From Tubulanus polymorphus (lineage: Eukaryota; Nemertea; Palaeonemertea; Tubulaniformes; Tubulanidae), in NCBI RefSeq assembly GCF_964204645.1, contig NC_134030.1, positions 16,373,110 to 16,437,109 of the forward strand: a DNA stretch of 64,000 nucleotides. The letters run 5' to 3'. The notes below the pieces were generated by a model. It was not told the origin of the DNA. It searched no databases and saw nothing but the letters and a program-made list of their open reading frames with translations. Position 1 is the stretch's first letter. Each line of letters opens with the position of its first letter. Of this stretch, positions 1-11,672 are shown one piece after another. A program made the position numbers and the translations under genes.

Positions 1-545
1 GGCGTCACTACATGTCAGAACTTTCAAAACTGGGTCATGTCAGGACGCATAATAATGTGTGTTTTGATGACTCCAATGTTTTCGTTTCTATTAGATTCGA
101 ATCCCACAATAAATAATTATCTTATTTCATCTTATTTCAATTCGATTTGAACATGGATGACCTGAGTGTCACTCGTTTATTTTTGCGGCGCTACCAGATT
201 CGAGCCCCGAAAAATACTGAACTTATTTCATTTCAATTTGAACTTTGATGACTCCAGTGTCGCTGATTTATTTTATACGACGCTATCACGTTCGAATCCC
301 GAAAATGCTGATCTTGAAATGGTAACCATTATGAACTTTGGTGCACTTTCTATGGTGATCCCAATGTCACTGTTTATTTATTTGGACAATTCTTTTAATT
401 GTATTAACATATAATACGCAAGCATATGATACGAGATTATTTAGACATCACGATCCCGCTGCTAAGTTCGCGCTGGTTCATTTCAAGCGAATACCGTACT
501 GTGACATGACCCAGTTTTGAAACATGTAAACACTGTCATGACGCC
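1..545. mobile_element. Foldback/MITE element with ~45-bp inverted termini
   Basis: The left end (1-44, GGCGTCACTACATGTCAGAA and then TTTCAAAACTGGGTCATGTC) is the inverted complement of 498-545, sharing GGCGTCA, ACATGT and TTCAAAACTGGGTCATGTCA. The element may extend left of the window. The interior carries tandem ~90-bp units. No transposase is encoded. Confidence 0.7.
65..400. repeat. Tandem ~90-bp repeats inside the foldback element
   Basis: Units begin near 66, 156, 247 and (degenerate) 354, each with TGATGACTCCAGTGTC, a T-rich step, and TTCGAATCCCGAAAA. The TTCGAATCC resembles a pol III B box, but no A box is seen in register. Confidence 0.65.
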
Positions 546-1044
546 TGCGCACTGTACTGATTTCTCGACTTAGACTTTTTCAACACTTACTAAGCCTAAT
601 GCGCATGCGTTAAAAACGGAGACATTGGAAACATTACGGTTTTTGCTGTCAAGACAAGTTGATTCATCGATCTTTAAAGCTCAACAGTGCTTTTAATATT
701 TAGAGTAGTTAATATCCTATGGATCGGTAAAGTGTACTGATGAAGAAAATCGCCGTAATTGTTAAAATTACTGTTTGAAGACCGCAGCTGAATGTGAAGT
801 CTTGCGGTAATAAATTTGTTTATTTATACTTGAGTTGATAATCTGACGAGCAGCCTACGGTGGATTTCGGGATGACAACTCAGAAAAACATGTCGCCTCT
901 TTGAATTGGGCCCAATATTCGATGTTTATGGCCCGACAGTGCTTTTTATAACGCCCGTCGATTCATCAAAAAAACGACAGAGTATTTGTAAATCGAAGTG
1001 AGCTAAAGCATATTATACGGATTGTATCGGAAACAGCGGTAAAG
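546..1044. other. Intergenic DNA, nothing recognised
   Basis: Short direct similarities (CAGTGCTTTT with GATTCATC near 655-690 and 939-967) suggest a decayed duplicated repeat. No gene is seen. Confidence 0.5.
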
Positions 1045-1880
1045 TAAAAAAGCAACTATGAACTAATTTTGGCGGTTAGCATACTATACTTATGTATAGA
1101 CCTATGTACTCATACCAGGTTTTTTATGTCTATCATAAAATGACTTACACGTGAAAAAACGGATGTTAGAATGAGTTTTCGAAATTTACGCCCCCTAGTG
1201 GTTAGAATAGGAACTTATTTGTGAGGGGTTCGTTGTATTTCATATCCAGGTACATGAGTATCAATTTTCATAGAAATCCCTTTATCCGCTTAGTAGATAT
1301 GAATAAAGATGCATTTCCAGCAACATGGAGGTGGCGCTCCTGGAGAACCATTTAAGTTACCTACTTAAACCATACATCAATACGAGTATCTTGAAAAGGG
1401 TTACTAACCACACATCGCATCCACGATTCTACCGCCAACAGTTAAGGAGCTAGGTGCAGAAATCGTTGTTTTCACAGTCCCCTGGTGGCAGTTGTATGAA
1501 TTAACCAAAGAGGTTGGCATATTACACACATGTCTGTGTACTTATACCAAGTTCTGTGATTTTCATAATAAACAGGCCGCATTAAATGCGAAAAATGGTT
1601 GCTGCAATTAGTTTTCCAAATTTATGCCCCCTAGTGGTTAAAATAGGAACTAATTATGTGGGGGTTCGTTGTATTAAGTAACCAGGTACATGTGTATCAA
1701 TTTTTACAGTAATCCATTGATACCCTTAGTCGATATAGATGAAAATGCGTTTTCCAGCATCTTATAGGTGGCGCTCCTGGAGAACCATATGAGTTACCTA
1801 CTTAGACCATACATCAATACGTCACAAGCGTCTTGTCAAGCGCTACTGATCACTCATTGCAACCACGATTCTATCTCGAA
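1045..1880. repeat. Dispersed ~0.5 kb repeat family, two adjacent copies
   Basis: Two head-to-tail copies (about 1060-1560 and 1570-1860) share landmarks: CCCCCTAGTGGTTA, AATAGGAACTxAT, GGGGTTCGTTGTAT, CCAGGTACATG, GGTGGCGCTCCTGGAGAACC and ACCATACATCAATACG. Between them lies GTCCCCTGGTGGCAGTTG. No coding capacity is seen. The same unit recurs at 8100-8610. Confidence 0.8.
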
Positions 1881-3974
1881 AATCTCATTAAATTAAGAAA
1901 TTAAGAAATTTTCCCATTTTCGAGCCCGTAGAGCCCAAACAGTTAATCACAGATAGGGCGTGCCATTGACTTTTTTAACCTCCAGGCTGTCATGAACAAC
2001 TTTCGTGCTCGCCCGAAGCTGAAAACTCAAAGACACAGTAACTCTTCGATGTCAGAATTTTCAAAAGTAAAACACCCCCTGGTGGGTGAACGGGGTCCCC
2101 AACAAAGGATCCCTTCGTCTTACCTCAAGGTACCTGTGTTCCGTACATCTCACCCAAGTTTCAAGTAAATCCGTTGAGCAATATTCTTGTTACAAGCCGA
2201 ATTCGAAGTATTAAAGCCTATATATTATGCTCTCTAATTTGTGTTGCCGAATTCGAAGTATATAGCCTGATGCTCTCAAACAAGGCTATTAAAATTCCTC
2301 AGTTGCATTCACTCAAGAATGTCCTATTTCAACGGCAAAACAATCGACTCGTAGAGTGATAACAAGAAAATTAATTTTAATAAATTATTTGCGACTGCGA
2401 AAAAATGTAGAATTTCTGGTATAAGCTAATGTGGAATTGCAAATTTTTATTTAAAGAAATTTGGGGAATTATGGGATTTGACGATTGGGTAGATGATACA
2501 GGTCTTCGACTGATCTAATGAAAAATTGTCAACTTGCGACCGACTTCGATTCATTTTTGCCTCTAAGCTGGTCTGCAACTTCATTGCCTCCATGGTTGAA
2601 GAAAGAGCTCTTCTGATGTCTGCTTTATCATGAGTTCGAGCATATCGTGTAGCCAGCCGGCCCGCTCCCCAGGCCCGGTTTGGCTGTCACTCGATATCCT
2701 AGTCTTGAGTCTGGGTTGAAGTAGACATTGTGATTTAAATAACTTATTCATGTTATTCTGTATGAATTACCCGTGTGTCTTGTATTTGCTAATCCCTTGA
2801 AACCTGCATACCCCTAATATCGAACATATTTTCTAAAATATTTGAATATTGAAATTACATGTTTACACGTTTTCATATTGACCGCTTGTAGCCGCCGACG
2901 AAATTCACACCGGCCCTACACAGATCGTAGATAGCTTCGTCATTCCACCAGCATCTCCATGTCAGGGTCTGACTTTTATATCAGACTTCCAAATCGTGTA
3001 TACATCCGCCATTTAACCGAATAATTCGATTTACTTATCATTTCTATATATGCCTGCCGCTTCTGATATAATCATACATCCATTTCTATTACAATACGTC
3101 CTCTCATGATATTCAATGCAATATAACATTTCGACGTTCAAATAGAGGTCATTATATAATCACAGGAAGCCATTCTACGTCTTTGTCAATAATATTTTGC
3201 CAAATAGCTTGTATGTGTACACATAGACCTGTGACGTTTTGCACATCGATTTACGGTTGTCGCTTGTAAACGCTGAATGGTTAACGTTGTTTAGGTTTCA
3301 TAATGGTAACGTTTTATAAGGCGTCAAAAATACTGTTTACTACAGATCTAGAACAGGGTTCTTTCACTGCTTATACGGATACGCACACAAACACACGTAC
3401 TGATGCGCTGTGGGAATAAGACACGTATACAATACACATACTTGGATTGATACTGTTTGTTAAATTTCGATGTTTAGAGGCACTAGTAAACAGCGCAATT
3501 CCGATGAATCTTATGTACAGTTTTTGTCAATGGAGCATATTAGTGATACAGAATGGTTTCACCGACAGTGAAAGTAATTTGCAGTTGTTTATATCCCTTC
3601 AGTTAGATCCAGTGTGGAAAAGAATAGAATAATAAATATAGCTGCATAGCAGCGATAACGGGTTTTCTGACATTATTTCAAATCATCAACGGTCGAATTG
3701 GAAGGCAACAGTTATATGAAAATGCGTCTTTTGGAGATATGCCAACAAATACCCTTAGCGCAGAGCAATCACTGGTTTTTTATAAGCGCAAAGAAAATGA
3801 GTTTAGTGTATACATGCTAACAAATACCCTAAGCGACGTAGATCATTTATTGCGGCTTTACTTGTAATTAAGAGTTCAATAAAGTTATTGTATTGATAGA
3901 GACTAGGTATATATTAGACTGAGGAGAGAACGGTAACCAGTCTAGGTATATATTAAAGATCGTTTATTACGATA
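1881..3974. other. Intergenic DNA, mostly unrecognised
   Basis: 2040-2175 has the look of another dispersed-repeat terminus (ACACCCCCTGGTGGGTGAAC and then GGATCCCTTCG). The remainder to the LINE edge is unique-looking with no convincing ORF. Short repeats CTAGGTATATATTA occur at 3903 and 3942. Confidence 0.5.
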
Positions 3975-4002
3975 GGCGGCGCATAGTTGGCGAAAATATT
4001 AA

Positions 4003-6870
4003 AGACTCATAGACCTGGTTCGGGATTTAAATCTCGTGATCCTTAACGGTAGATCTGGTAAAGATAGATATATCGGGCGGAATACCTGCAGTGACCGTGC
4101 TGTGGATGATTATGTGATCATGTCGCCTCATTTCATACCTTACTTGAATAGCTTTGAAATCTGTAATTTTAACCCTTTGTTTTCGGACAGGCACTGTCCT
4201 GTTGAATTTTCTGTGTTTTTACGTAAGAAAAAATATAATCAAACAGAAGCACGTAACGATGATATGTCTAATTCGGATATCTCGCTGAAAAGACCTTTTT
4301 GGGTTTATGACTCTAGTGACCAGTTCAGAGAAAATATATCCCAGCTTGAGGTAAACTCTTTATTAGATGAACTCACTTCCTTAGATCCTTCTTCTCTTGA
4401 CCAAAACATCATTGATACGATTATTCAGAAAATTGGTGACATATTCGCTTCAAGCGCGAAAACTACTTTTGGTAAATCCTGGAGACCCGCCAACAATAAC
4501 AGCAGAGTCATGAAAAATTCGCAACCGTGGTTTGATAACGAATGTTACTACGCTAGACAAGAATTTCTCCTTAGGAAAAAAATATTCGATAAAGACCCGA
4601 TTGCCGACAATAAAGTCCATCTCAAATTAGCCAGTAAAACGTATAAGCATCTGTTGAACAAGAAAAAGTCAGAATTTGATTATAAGTTAGCTAAAGAGAT
4701 TGATGGGGATAGAATTCACAATAGTAGGAAATTTTGGAAAAAGGTCATGCCTAGCAAACCGGCACCAATTCAAAAAATTGACCCAAATCGCCTGAGTGAA
4801 CACTTTAGGAAGCTTAACCAATTACCAGCTGATATAAACGAGTTTGATTTTGATAGCCCGATTAACATCGACGATAATTCTAGCCTAAACAGTCCAATTA
4901 CAGAGGAAGAGATTCGACTAGCAATTAAGTCATTGAAGAATAACAAAGCCCCTGGCTTTGATGGTATTTTGAATGAACACATCAAAAACTCGAACGATGA
5001 CATGATGAGGATATATGTCAGAATATTTAATATCATTCTAGATTCTGGAGTAGTTCCGTCAGCATGGGTTCAGGGTTATATCATTCCTTTGTATAAAGGC
5101 AAAGGCGACCAAGGTGACCCAAGTAATTACCGCGGCATCACAATTTTATCATGTTTAGGCAAACTTTTTACACTAGTTCTGAATAATCGTCTGAACAGTT
5201 TTTCCGATGAACTTGATCTCCTAGGGGTAAACCAAGCGGCCTTCCGAAAGAAATTTTCAACCGTAGATCATCTATTTGCCCTCAGAAGCCCGATCGACAT
5301 ATATCTAAGCAAAGGGCAAAGTTTTTATGCGTGTTTTGTGGATTATTCTAAAGCATTCGACAATGTATGGCGAGCAGCCCTATGGCGTAAATTACTTAAT
5401 AACGGGATAGATGGCAAAATTATTAGAATTATTAGGAACATGTATTCTTTAGCCGAATCCTGTGTCAAAACAAAAAACGGGTTCTCGGCGAAATTCTCAT
5501 GTGAATCAGGCGTTCGTCAAGGTGAGAACCTCTCCCCTTTCCTCTTTGCAATCTTCTTACAAGATCTTGAGAAATATTTGCAAGACCACGATTTTCTAGG
5601 ATTAGATAACTTACACTTACTATCTACCTCAGAGTTTGTGCGGGGGTTGGGTCAGAAAATCAAAATGTTTCTACTCCTGTATGCTGATGACACCATTATA
5701 TTAGCGGATTCGAAAGAGCAACTACAATTAGGTCTCGATGCCATGTCTCAGTATTGTATTGATTTTAAACTATCAATAAATGTCAAGAAATGCAACATTA
5801 TGGTATTCAGTCGCGGAAGAAAGAGAAACCCAGAACCTTTATTTAAATTATGTAATCAGACAGTTGATACAGTGCCCGAATATTGTTACTTGGGTGTACT
5901 TTTTTCTTCAAACGGTAGTTTCAAAGCCCATATTAAGTGAGCGGCAAACAAAGGAAGGAAAGCGATGTTTTCTTTGTTACGGCAAGGTAGAAAACTAAGT
6001 TTGTCTGTCCCAACACTTATACACTTATTCAATTGTTTGGTCGTGCCAGTTATGACGTACGGATGTGAAGTCTGGGGGTTTGAAGACTTAGATGAGATTG
6101 ATGCAGTGCAAACCAAATTTTACAAATATCTATTAAAGATGAAAAATTCTACTCCATCAGTTATGGTATTAGGTGAAGTCGGTGAGCTCCCGGTGTCAGT
6201 GTCTATCCACTGTCGTATGGTTTGTTATTGGGCTAAAATGAAAAACGAAATTACGAAGGACAAATGGAATGTTATTTTTTATATGATTTTAGCTGAACTT
6301 ACTGAGAAAGGGTATTTACAATCACCGTTGTTTTTTAAAGTTAAAGGTATTATTTCCCAATGCAACCTCCTTCACGCGTTCAATCAACTAAATGTATCGG
6401 AAAGTTTTATTAAAAGAACTGTTCAAAGTGTCCTCAAAACTGCGTACATTAATTACTTTTGGAACGAACTGCATCATGATAAAAGGTGTTGCTTTTATAA
6501 ACTTGCCAAAAAAGAATTTTGTTTTGAAACGTATCTAAACTTGCCAGCCGATTTAGCTCTTCCTATTTGTTTTTTCAGAACATCAAATCTCTGTATGGAT
6601 TCAATTAACTGTAGACTTTTTGATTTACCCGATTGCCTTCGTTCTTGCTCTTTATGTCATAATATCACTATCTTCGACGAGTATCATCTATTTGCAGAAT
6701 GTTCAATTTTAGACGAGTATAGACAACTAGTTTGGAACGGCCCCATCTCTTTAAACGTATCTAAATTTGGAACCCTATTAAGTAGGTGTAACAACAAATC
6801 TAGAAGATTAGGAATTTTTTGTAAAACGATTGTGAAACTTATCAACCCTCGTCGTCATTTAAGGATCTAG
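4003..6870 (+). pseudogene. LINE ORF2: endonuclease C-term, reverse transcriptase, C-terminal domain; one in-frame stop
   Basis: The frame reads from about 4003 (no proper start; the upstream part is missing) to TAG at 6870, interrupted only by TGA at 5938-5940; both sides are in the same frame. It begins with an APE endonuclease end (VDDYVIMSP and then SDRHCPVEFS). The RT domain follows: KAPGFDGILNEHIK, PLYKGKGD--DPSNYRGIT, ACFVDYSKAFDNVW, GVRQGENLSPFLFAIFL, and the catalytic box LLYADDTIILADS. The part after the stop continues through PVMTYGCEVWG to a Cys/His cluster (CRSCSLCHNI---EYHLFAEC). One nonsense codon and otherwise intact motifs point to a relatively young copy. The clade is not certain; it differs clearly from the CR1/L2-type copy at 8.6 kb. 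Confidence 0.9.
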
Positions 6871-7018
6871 AAACCCACTTCTTTACCATTCAGCCTTCAG
6901 GTCCATTGTAAATATATAAGTAGCTGTAACGTCGTAAATATATTTGTGACTTTCTTAGTATCACTTGTGATAGGGGAAATCTAGCTAAGTAGAGCGACAA
7001 CCAAAGAAACACATAAAC

Positions 7019-7347
7019 ACCTGAAATTCCGAGAGGAGAAGCAATGTTAGTTTATTGAACCATCAGATGAAACTATATGCAATAATACATGTAGCTATTT
7101 CATATAAATCACAATTAATCAATTTACTAAATATACAATCGTTTAGCTAAACTTACATATAAATATATATAAATATTTTCATATTAATAATATAATAATA
7201 CGTATTTATGGTTTGGATATCGCAAGCTCAAATATTAAAATAAACTTTATAAAGAGGCCTGAACATATAAAAATAATAAGGTTTAGATCTTACCTGAAAT
7301 TCCGAGAGGAGATGCAATGTTAGTTTATTGAACCATCAGATGAAACT
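7019..7347. repeat. 56-bp direct repeat pair flanking AT-rich spacer
   Basis: 7019-7074 and 7292-7347 share 56 bp, starting ACCTGAAATTCCGAGAGGAG, with a single difference seen (A/T). The 217-bp spacer is AT-rich and has no recognisable content. This could be a tandem duplication with a 273-bp period, or an insertion that duplicated its target. Confidence 0.85.
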
Positions 7348-8099
7348 GACCATTTTCGGACAGTTCTCAACCTTGATGGTTTTGGCTCCTCCCCTTGGAT
7401 CAGGGCACATACTCAAAATCTCATTGGCTAAGGGTCTCGTTACCCTGGCGATCTGTGTTGTGTTAGTTTGTGAGCACCAAACATTTGGAGTAATTATCAA
7501 CGTATTGTCTTAAAGATTTGCTCGACTAGTTTTGTCGAGCTGTGAACAATATGTGTCCAGACAGTTCGTCTCTCTTTTAAAACAAAGGACAGATGTCATA
7601 AAGTTATATACGCTTTATACTAGATGTAACTTGAAAGAAATACACTTTCTAAAAAAAAATAATAATTCAAGGAAATTGTCATCATAATTAGAAAGCTGAA
7701 CTAACGCTGATTAAAACTATGTCCAATATGATGTATGTAACATATATAATTGATGAATAACGTATAGAAATGAATTAGTAAAATTGAGCTTGTTATATAG
7801 CTGTACATAACAACTTCATTTTTCTTTGTATAGAGTATATAACATGTATTCTGTGTACAGCTGTTGTGTTCCTTTTTTCTCTGTCAAATTTTATTGATTA
7901 TTCTATATTATTCTATATTTTACGTTATGTTATACAATTGTAAATACTTCTTGATGTCCCTCTGTATACCTCTCGTTGAGGTGATGAGTGTAAATAAATT
8001 TCATTTCATTTCATTTCATTTAAAGCGACTAAATTTAGTAGTAGGGTTTAACGACTTATAGGCGCTTTGGGTTTTATTTGATGTCATTAATGAAATGTT

Positions 8100-10006
8100 A
8101 TGATTGCATCAAATGACTTCCCTAGTGGCAGTTGCATGAACTAATTTAGCTGGTTAGCATACTATACCTATGTATATGTACTCACACCAGGTTTTGTGAT
8201 ATCTACAGTAAGATGGCTGAATTACACGTGAAAAATGGTTGCTAGAATCAGTTATCAAATTTTACACCCCCTGGTGGTTAGAATAGGAACTACTTATGTG
8301 AGGGGTTCGTTGTATCTTATATCCAGGTGCATGTTTATTAATTTTCATAGAAATCCCTTTATCCGCTCAGTAGATGCATTTCGAGCAACTTGTAGGTGCA
8401 CTACTGGAAAACCATGAGTTACCAACTTAAACAATTCATCAATACAAGTGTCTTGAAAAGGGCTAGTGACCACACATTGCAACAAAAATTCTATCGCCAA
8501 TGGTTAAGGAGCTAGGAGCAAAAATCATTGTTTTCACAGTCCCCTGGTGGCAGTTGTAAGAACTAATCATGCAGGTTGGCATATTGCACACATGTCCATA
8601 TACCTTTGGTACAGAATTACAGAATCGGTATGGAGTGAAAGATGTTCCTTTAGAATGGTTTAGGTCATATTTAGAAAATAGGTATCAGCGTGTCGTGATT
8701 GACAGATCGTCATCTCAAAATGTTAAACTCATGTGTGGTGTACCTCAGGGGAGTGTACTAGGCCCTACACTTTTCAGTTTATTTCTTGCACCAATCGAAG
8801 AAATTATTATTAAACATAAACTCGACTTAATGTTATATGCCGATGATACCCAGATTTATTTCGTCTGCAAGAGTTGTGCAGCTTCTAAATCAAGAGTTGA
8901 GAAGTGTGTTGACGAAATAAAGGAATGGTTGAAGTGCAATAGACTTGTTTTTAATGATAGTAAGACAGAGGTTATACATTTTACGTCAAAATTTCGTAAG
9001 GGAGACAAGCTATCAAGTATTAGAATAGGAGATGACAGTATAGCTACTTGTCAGTCAGTCAGAGATCTTGGCTTTTATTTCGATCATAATAATCATTTTA
9101 CCATGTCTTGTCAAATATCTTACGTCTGTAGATCGATTTCTTACTCCCTGCATCGCATTGGTAAAATACGCAAGTTTTTAGATCGCACTAGCACCGAAAG
9201 ATTGATTCACGCTTTTATAACTTCCAAATTAGATTACTGTAATAGTCTTCTCTACGGTCTTCCGAATTGTTATATTTCTCGCCTACAAATGCTTCAAAAT
9301 TCTGCCGCACGCCTAGTCACTCTAACTAAGAAACACGAGCATATCACTCCTATACTGTATGAACTACATTGGCTCCCTGTTCAATCGCGCATTGAATACA
9401 AAATTCTCCTGTTAACTTTTAAAATTTTGCATGACCAAGCACCAGCCTATCTTTCGTCTGTTTTAACCACTCTTACACCTTCCAGACACACGCGCTCGAC
9501 CGTGGCAACTAAATTATTTGAACCGAGATACCGCCAAGAATTTTATGGCTCTCGAGCTTTTGCGGTGGTAGCCCCCCGCCTTTGGAATGCTTTGCCACAG
9601 TCGATGCGCGATTTATCTTCCCTTAATAGTTTTACCTCGCAATTGAAAACGCACCTATTTAATCAGCACTACAAATGATTTTACTTGAAGCAACCGTTTG
9701 AAATTAAATATCTATTTTATTGGGTAATATTTTATATATCTGTCAATTGTCTTATGTTTTTGTCAATTTGTAAAGTCTGTTGAGATATTTTATGTAACGG
9801 ACTGTAAATAAATATTATTATTATTATTATTATTACTTATAGGCCTACCAAGTTTTGAAATTTTCGAAAAAAACGGACCACATTACATGCGAAAAATGGT
9901 TGCTGAAATTAGTTTTCAAAATGTGTGCCCCTAGAGCTAAGAGCAAGTCTCATTTGAAATATTTGGGCCCTAATCAGCCACCATTGGACATGGCTTTTAA
10001 GACTAG
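8100..10006. repeat. Third copy of the ~0.5 kb dispersed repeat, split by a LINE
   Basis: 8100-8610 repeats the 1.05-1.56 kb unit (GGTTAGAATAGGAACTACTT, GGGGTTCGTTGTAT, CACAGTCCCCTGGTGGCAG). After the LINE tail, 9840-9930 resumes at the matching place (CCTACCAAGTTTT and then GCGAAAAATGGTTGCTG). It runs to about 10006, where the Helentron-like element begins. Nothing coding is seen. Confidence 0.75.
8611..9838 (+). mobile_element. 5'-truncated CR1/L2-like LINE with (ATT)n tail
   Basis: An intact open frame covers the C-terminal half of the reverse transcriptase and the tail domain, stop TGA at 9676-9678. Motifs are CGVPQGSVLGPTLFSLFL, the catalytic LMLYADDTQIYF, FNDSKTEVIHF and DLGFYFD. The typical CR1/L2/jockey tail follows: SKLDYCNSLLYGLP, LQNSAARLVT, ELHWLPVQSRIEYKIL and RLWNALPQSMR. 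The N-terminal RT and endonuclease are absent. The short 3' UTR ends TGTAAATAAATATT followed by ATT repeats to about 9838. It interrupts a dispersed repeat that resumes at 9840, which defines it as an insertion. The open frame upstream to 8569 belongs to the host repeat, not to this protein. Confidence 0.9.
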
Positions 10007-11672
10007 GGGTCCAGGGACACCATGCCCACTTGGGAAATGGTTTCAAATGCTCAACAATCTAACAATTTCAATATTCAATGCCCCCTGGTGACCATATACA
10101 AAAACCAATGACCTTGAAACTCACCACAATCATAGAACATGTCAGCAGCTACGATTTTGTAATAGATTGTGATAACAAAATATGCCCCGTTACCAATTTA
10201 ATATGGAAATACTAAGTTATTCTACTATTCAATGCCCCCTGGTGACATGTCATGAACTACAACTTTGCAATTGATCATGGTAACCAAATATCCCTAGGTA
10301 CCAATCTAATAAGGAAATACCAAGTTCTTCTACTATTCAACGCCCCCTGCTGACGATATAGAACAACTTATGTCCTTGAAACTCACCACAATCATAGACG
10401 ATGTTATGAGCTACAACTTTGCAATTGATTGTGGTAACAAAATATGCGTAGGTACAAAAATAATATAGAAATACTAAGTTATTGCATTATTCAACGCCCC
10501 CTGGTGACCATATGCAAAACCCAATGACCTTGAAACTCACCACAATCATAGAACATGTCATGAACTACAACTTTGCAATGGATCATGGTAACAAAATAGC
10601 CATACGTACCAATCTAATAACGAAATACTAAGTTATTCTACCATTCAACGCCCCCTGGTGACCATATGCAAAACCTAATGACCTTGAAACTCACCACAAT
10701 CATAGAACATGTAATGAACTACAACTTTGCAATCAATCATGGTAACAAAATATCCCTAGGTACCAATCTAATAAGGAATACTAAGTTATTGTACTATTCA
10801 ACGCCCCCTGGTGACCATATAGAATAACTTATGTCCTTGAAACTCACCATAATCATAGACGATGTCATGAGCTACATCTTTGTAATTGATTGTGGTAACA
10901 AAATATGCGTAGGTACAAATATAATAAAGAAATACTAAGTTATTGTGTTATTCAGAGCCCCCTAGTGGCCATATACAAAAAGCAATTACCTTGAAACTCA
11001 CCTAAATCATAGAAGACGTTATGAGCAACAACTTTCCAATACATTGTGGTAACACAATATGCTTAGGTATCAATATAATGTGGAAAAACTTTTTTCCACC
11101 TACGAATGAGTACTGACGCCAAGATGGCAGTCAATTGCGCCATAATTGGCTGATCAAAAATACATGTCTCAGGTATAAAACATCCCTTTCCAAAGAATAC
11201 CCATCACAAATGAGATGCAACGAGAAATGGCAAACCAGTAGGAAGCTACAGGACTCAGAATTTGGGCCAAAATTTACATTTTTGGTCACTAAAAAGGTAG
11301 GACGGCCATCTTGAGTCTGATCGACCCAATTTTTGTTATGTTGATGGGCCCTGGGGGGTTCAAATATACACGAAAGATCAAGGTAATTGATCAAAGCGTC
11401 TTCAAAATTTCCCTCAAAAAGTTCAAAAATTTGTAAAAAAACAACAATGGCTGGCAGTCGGCCATCTTGATTCTGACAGGGCCAGTTTTTGGGCTGAAGA
11501 TGTGTCTAAGGCAGATACATGTGTAACCCAAATATCAAGACATTACAATGAAGCGTCTTCTAAACTTCCCAAAATAACTGGATTCCGTCTACGGACAAAT
11601 GGATGGACGGACGACGGAAGAAAAGTGAACGCAATAGCCCGCTGGGACTAATGTCTCAAGTGGGCTAAAAAA
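10007..11672 (+). mobile_element. Helentron/HINE-like ('pearl'-type) element A, complete
   Basis: The element begins GGGTCCAGGGACACCATGCC and ends in a 31-nt terminal hairpin (11636-11666; arms AGCCCGCTGGGAC and GTCTCAAGTGGGCT) followed by an A-run. Seven core units each contain GCCCCCTGGTGACCATAT, at about 10079, 10233, 10342, 10495, 10649, 10802 and 10958. Spacing is mostly 153-156 bp, with one short unit. A unique segment of about 500 bp follows, then an ACGG-type tetranucleotide tract (11591-11617) and the hairpin. The order core repeats, ACGG microsatellite, 3' palindrome is the layout described for bivalve pearl elements and Helentron-associated elements. It is non-autonomous; no Rep/helicase is seen. 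Confidence 0.75.
11636..11666 (+). repeat. Terminal hairpin of element A
   Basis: Imperfect palindrome AGCCCGCTGGGAC-TAAT-GTCTCAAGTGGGCT. The other copies have a cleaner stem with GGGACT/AGTCCC. It marks the 3' end of the Helentron-like family. Confidence 0.75.

Larger units (their letters stand above)
3975..8020 (+). mobile_element. Non-LTR retrotransposon (LINE), 5'-truncated, with 3' UTR and (CATTT)n tail
   Basis: The left part encodes the end of an APE-type endonuclease, followed by a complete reverse transcriptase and C-terminal region (see the ORF2 entry). After the ORF stop at 6870 come about 1.1 kb of AT-rich 3' sequence and a short tandem tail, AAATAAATTTCATTTCATTTC, at 7993-8020, as expected for a LINE 3' end. 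The 5' edge near 3975 is where the frame becomes unreadable. Whether all of 6871-8020 belongs to this element is inferred: a 56-bp direct repeat at 7019 and 7292 suggests a local rearrangement. Confidence 0.7.

Noticed and set aside
90-310. tRNA genes suggested by TTCGAATCC boxes
   Set aside because: No A box or cloverleaf can be formed; the boxes are part of ~90-bp tandem units.
4770-5036. 88-aa minus-strand ORF
   Set aside because: It is antisense to the LINE reverse-transcriptase frame.
10079-10980. Regularly spaced repeats resembling a CRISPR array
   Set aside because: The whole ~154-bp unit is conserved rather than a short repeat with unique spacers, and the genome is animal.
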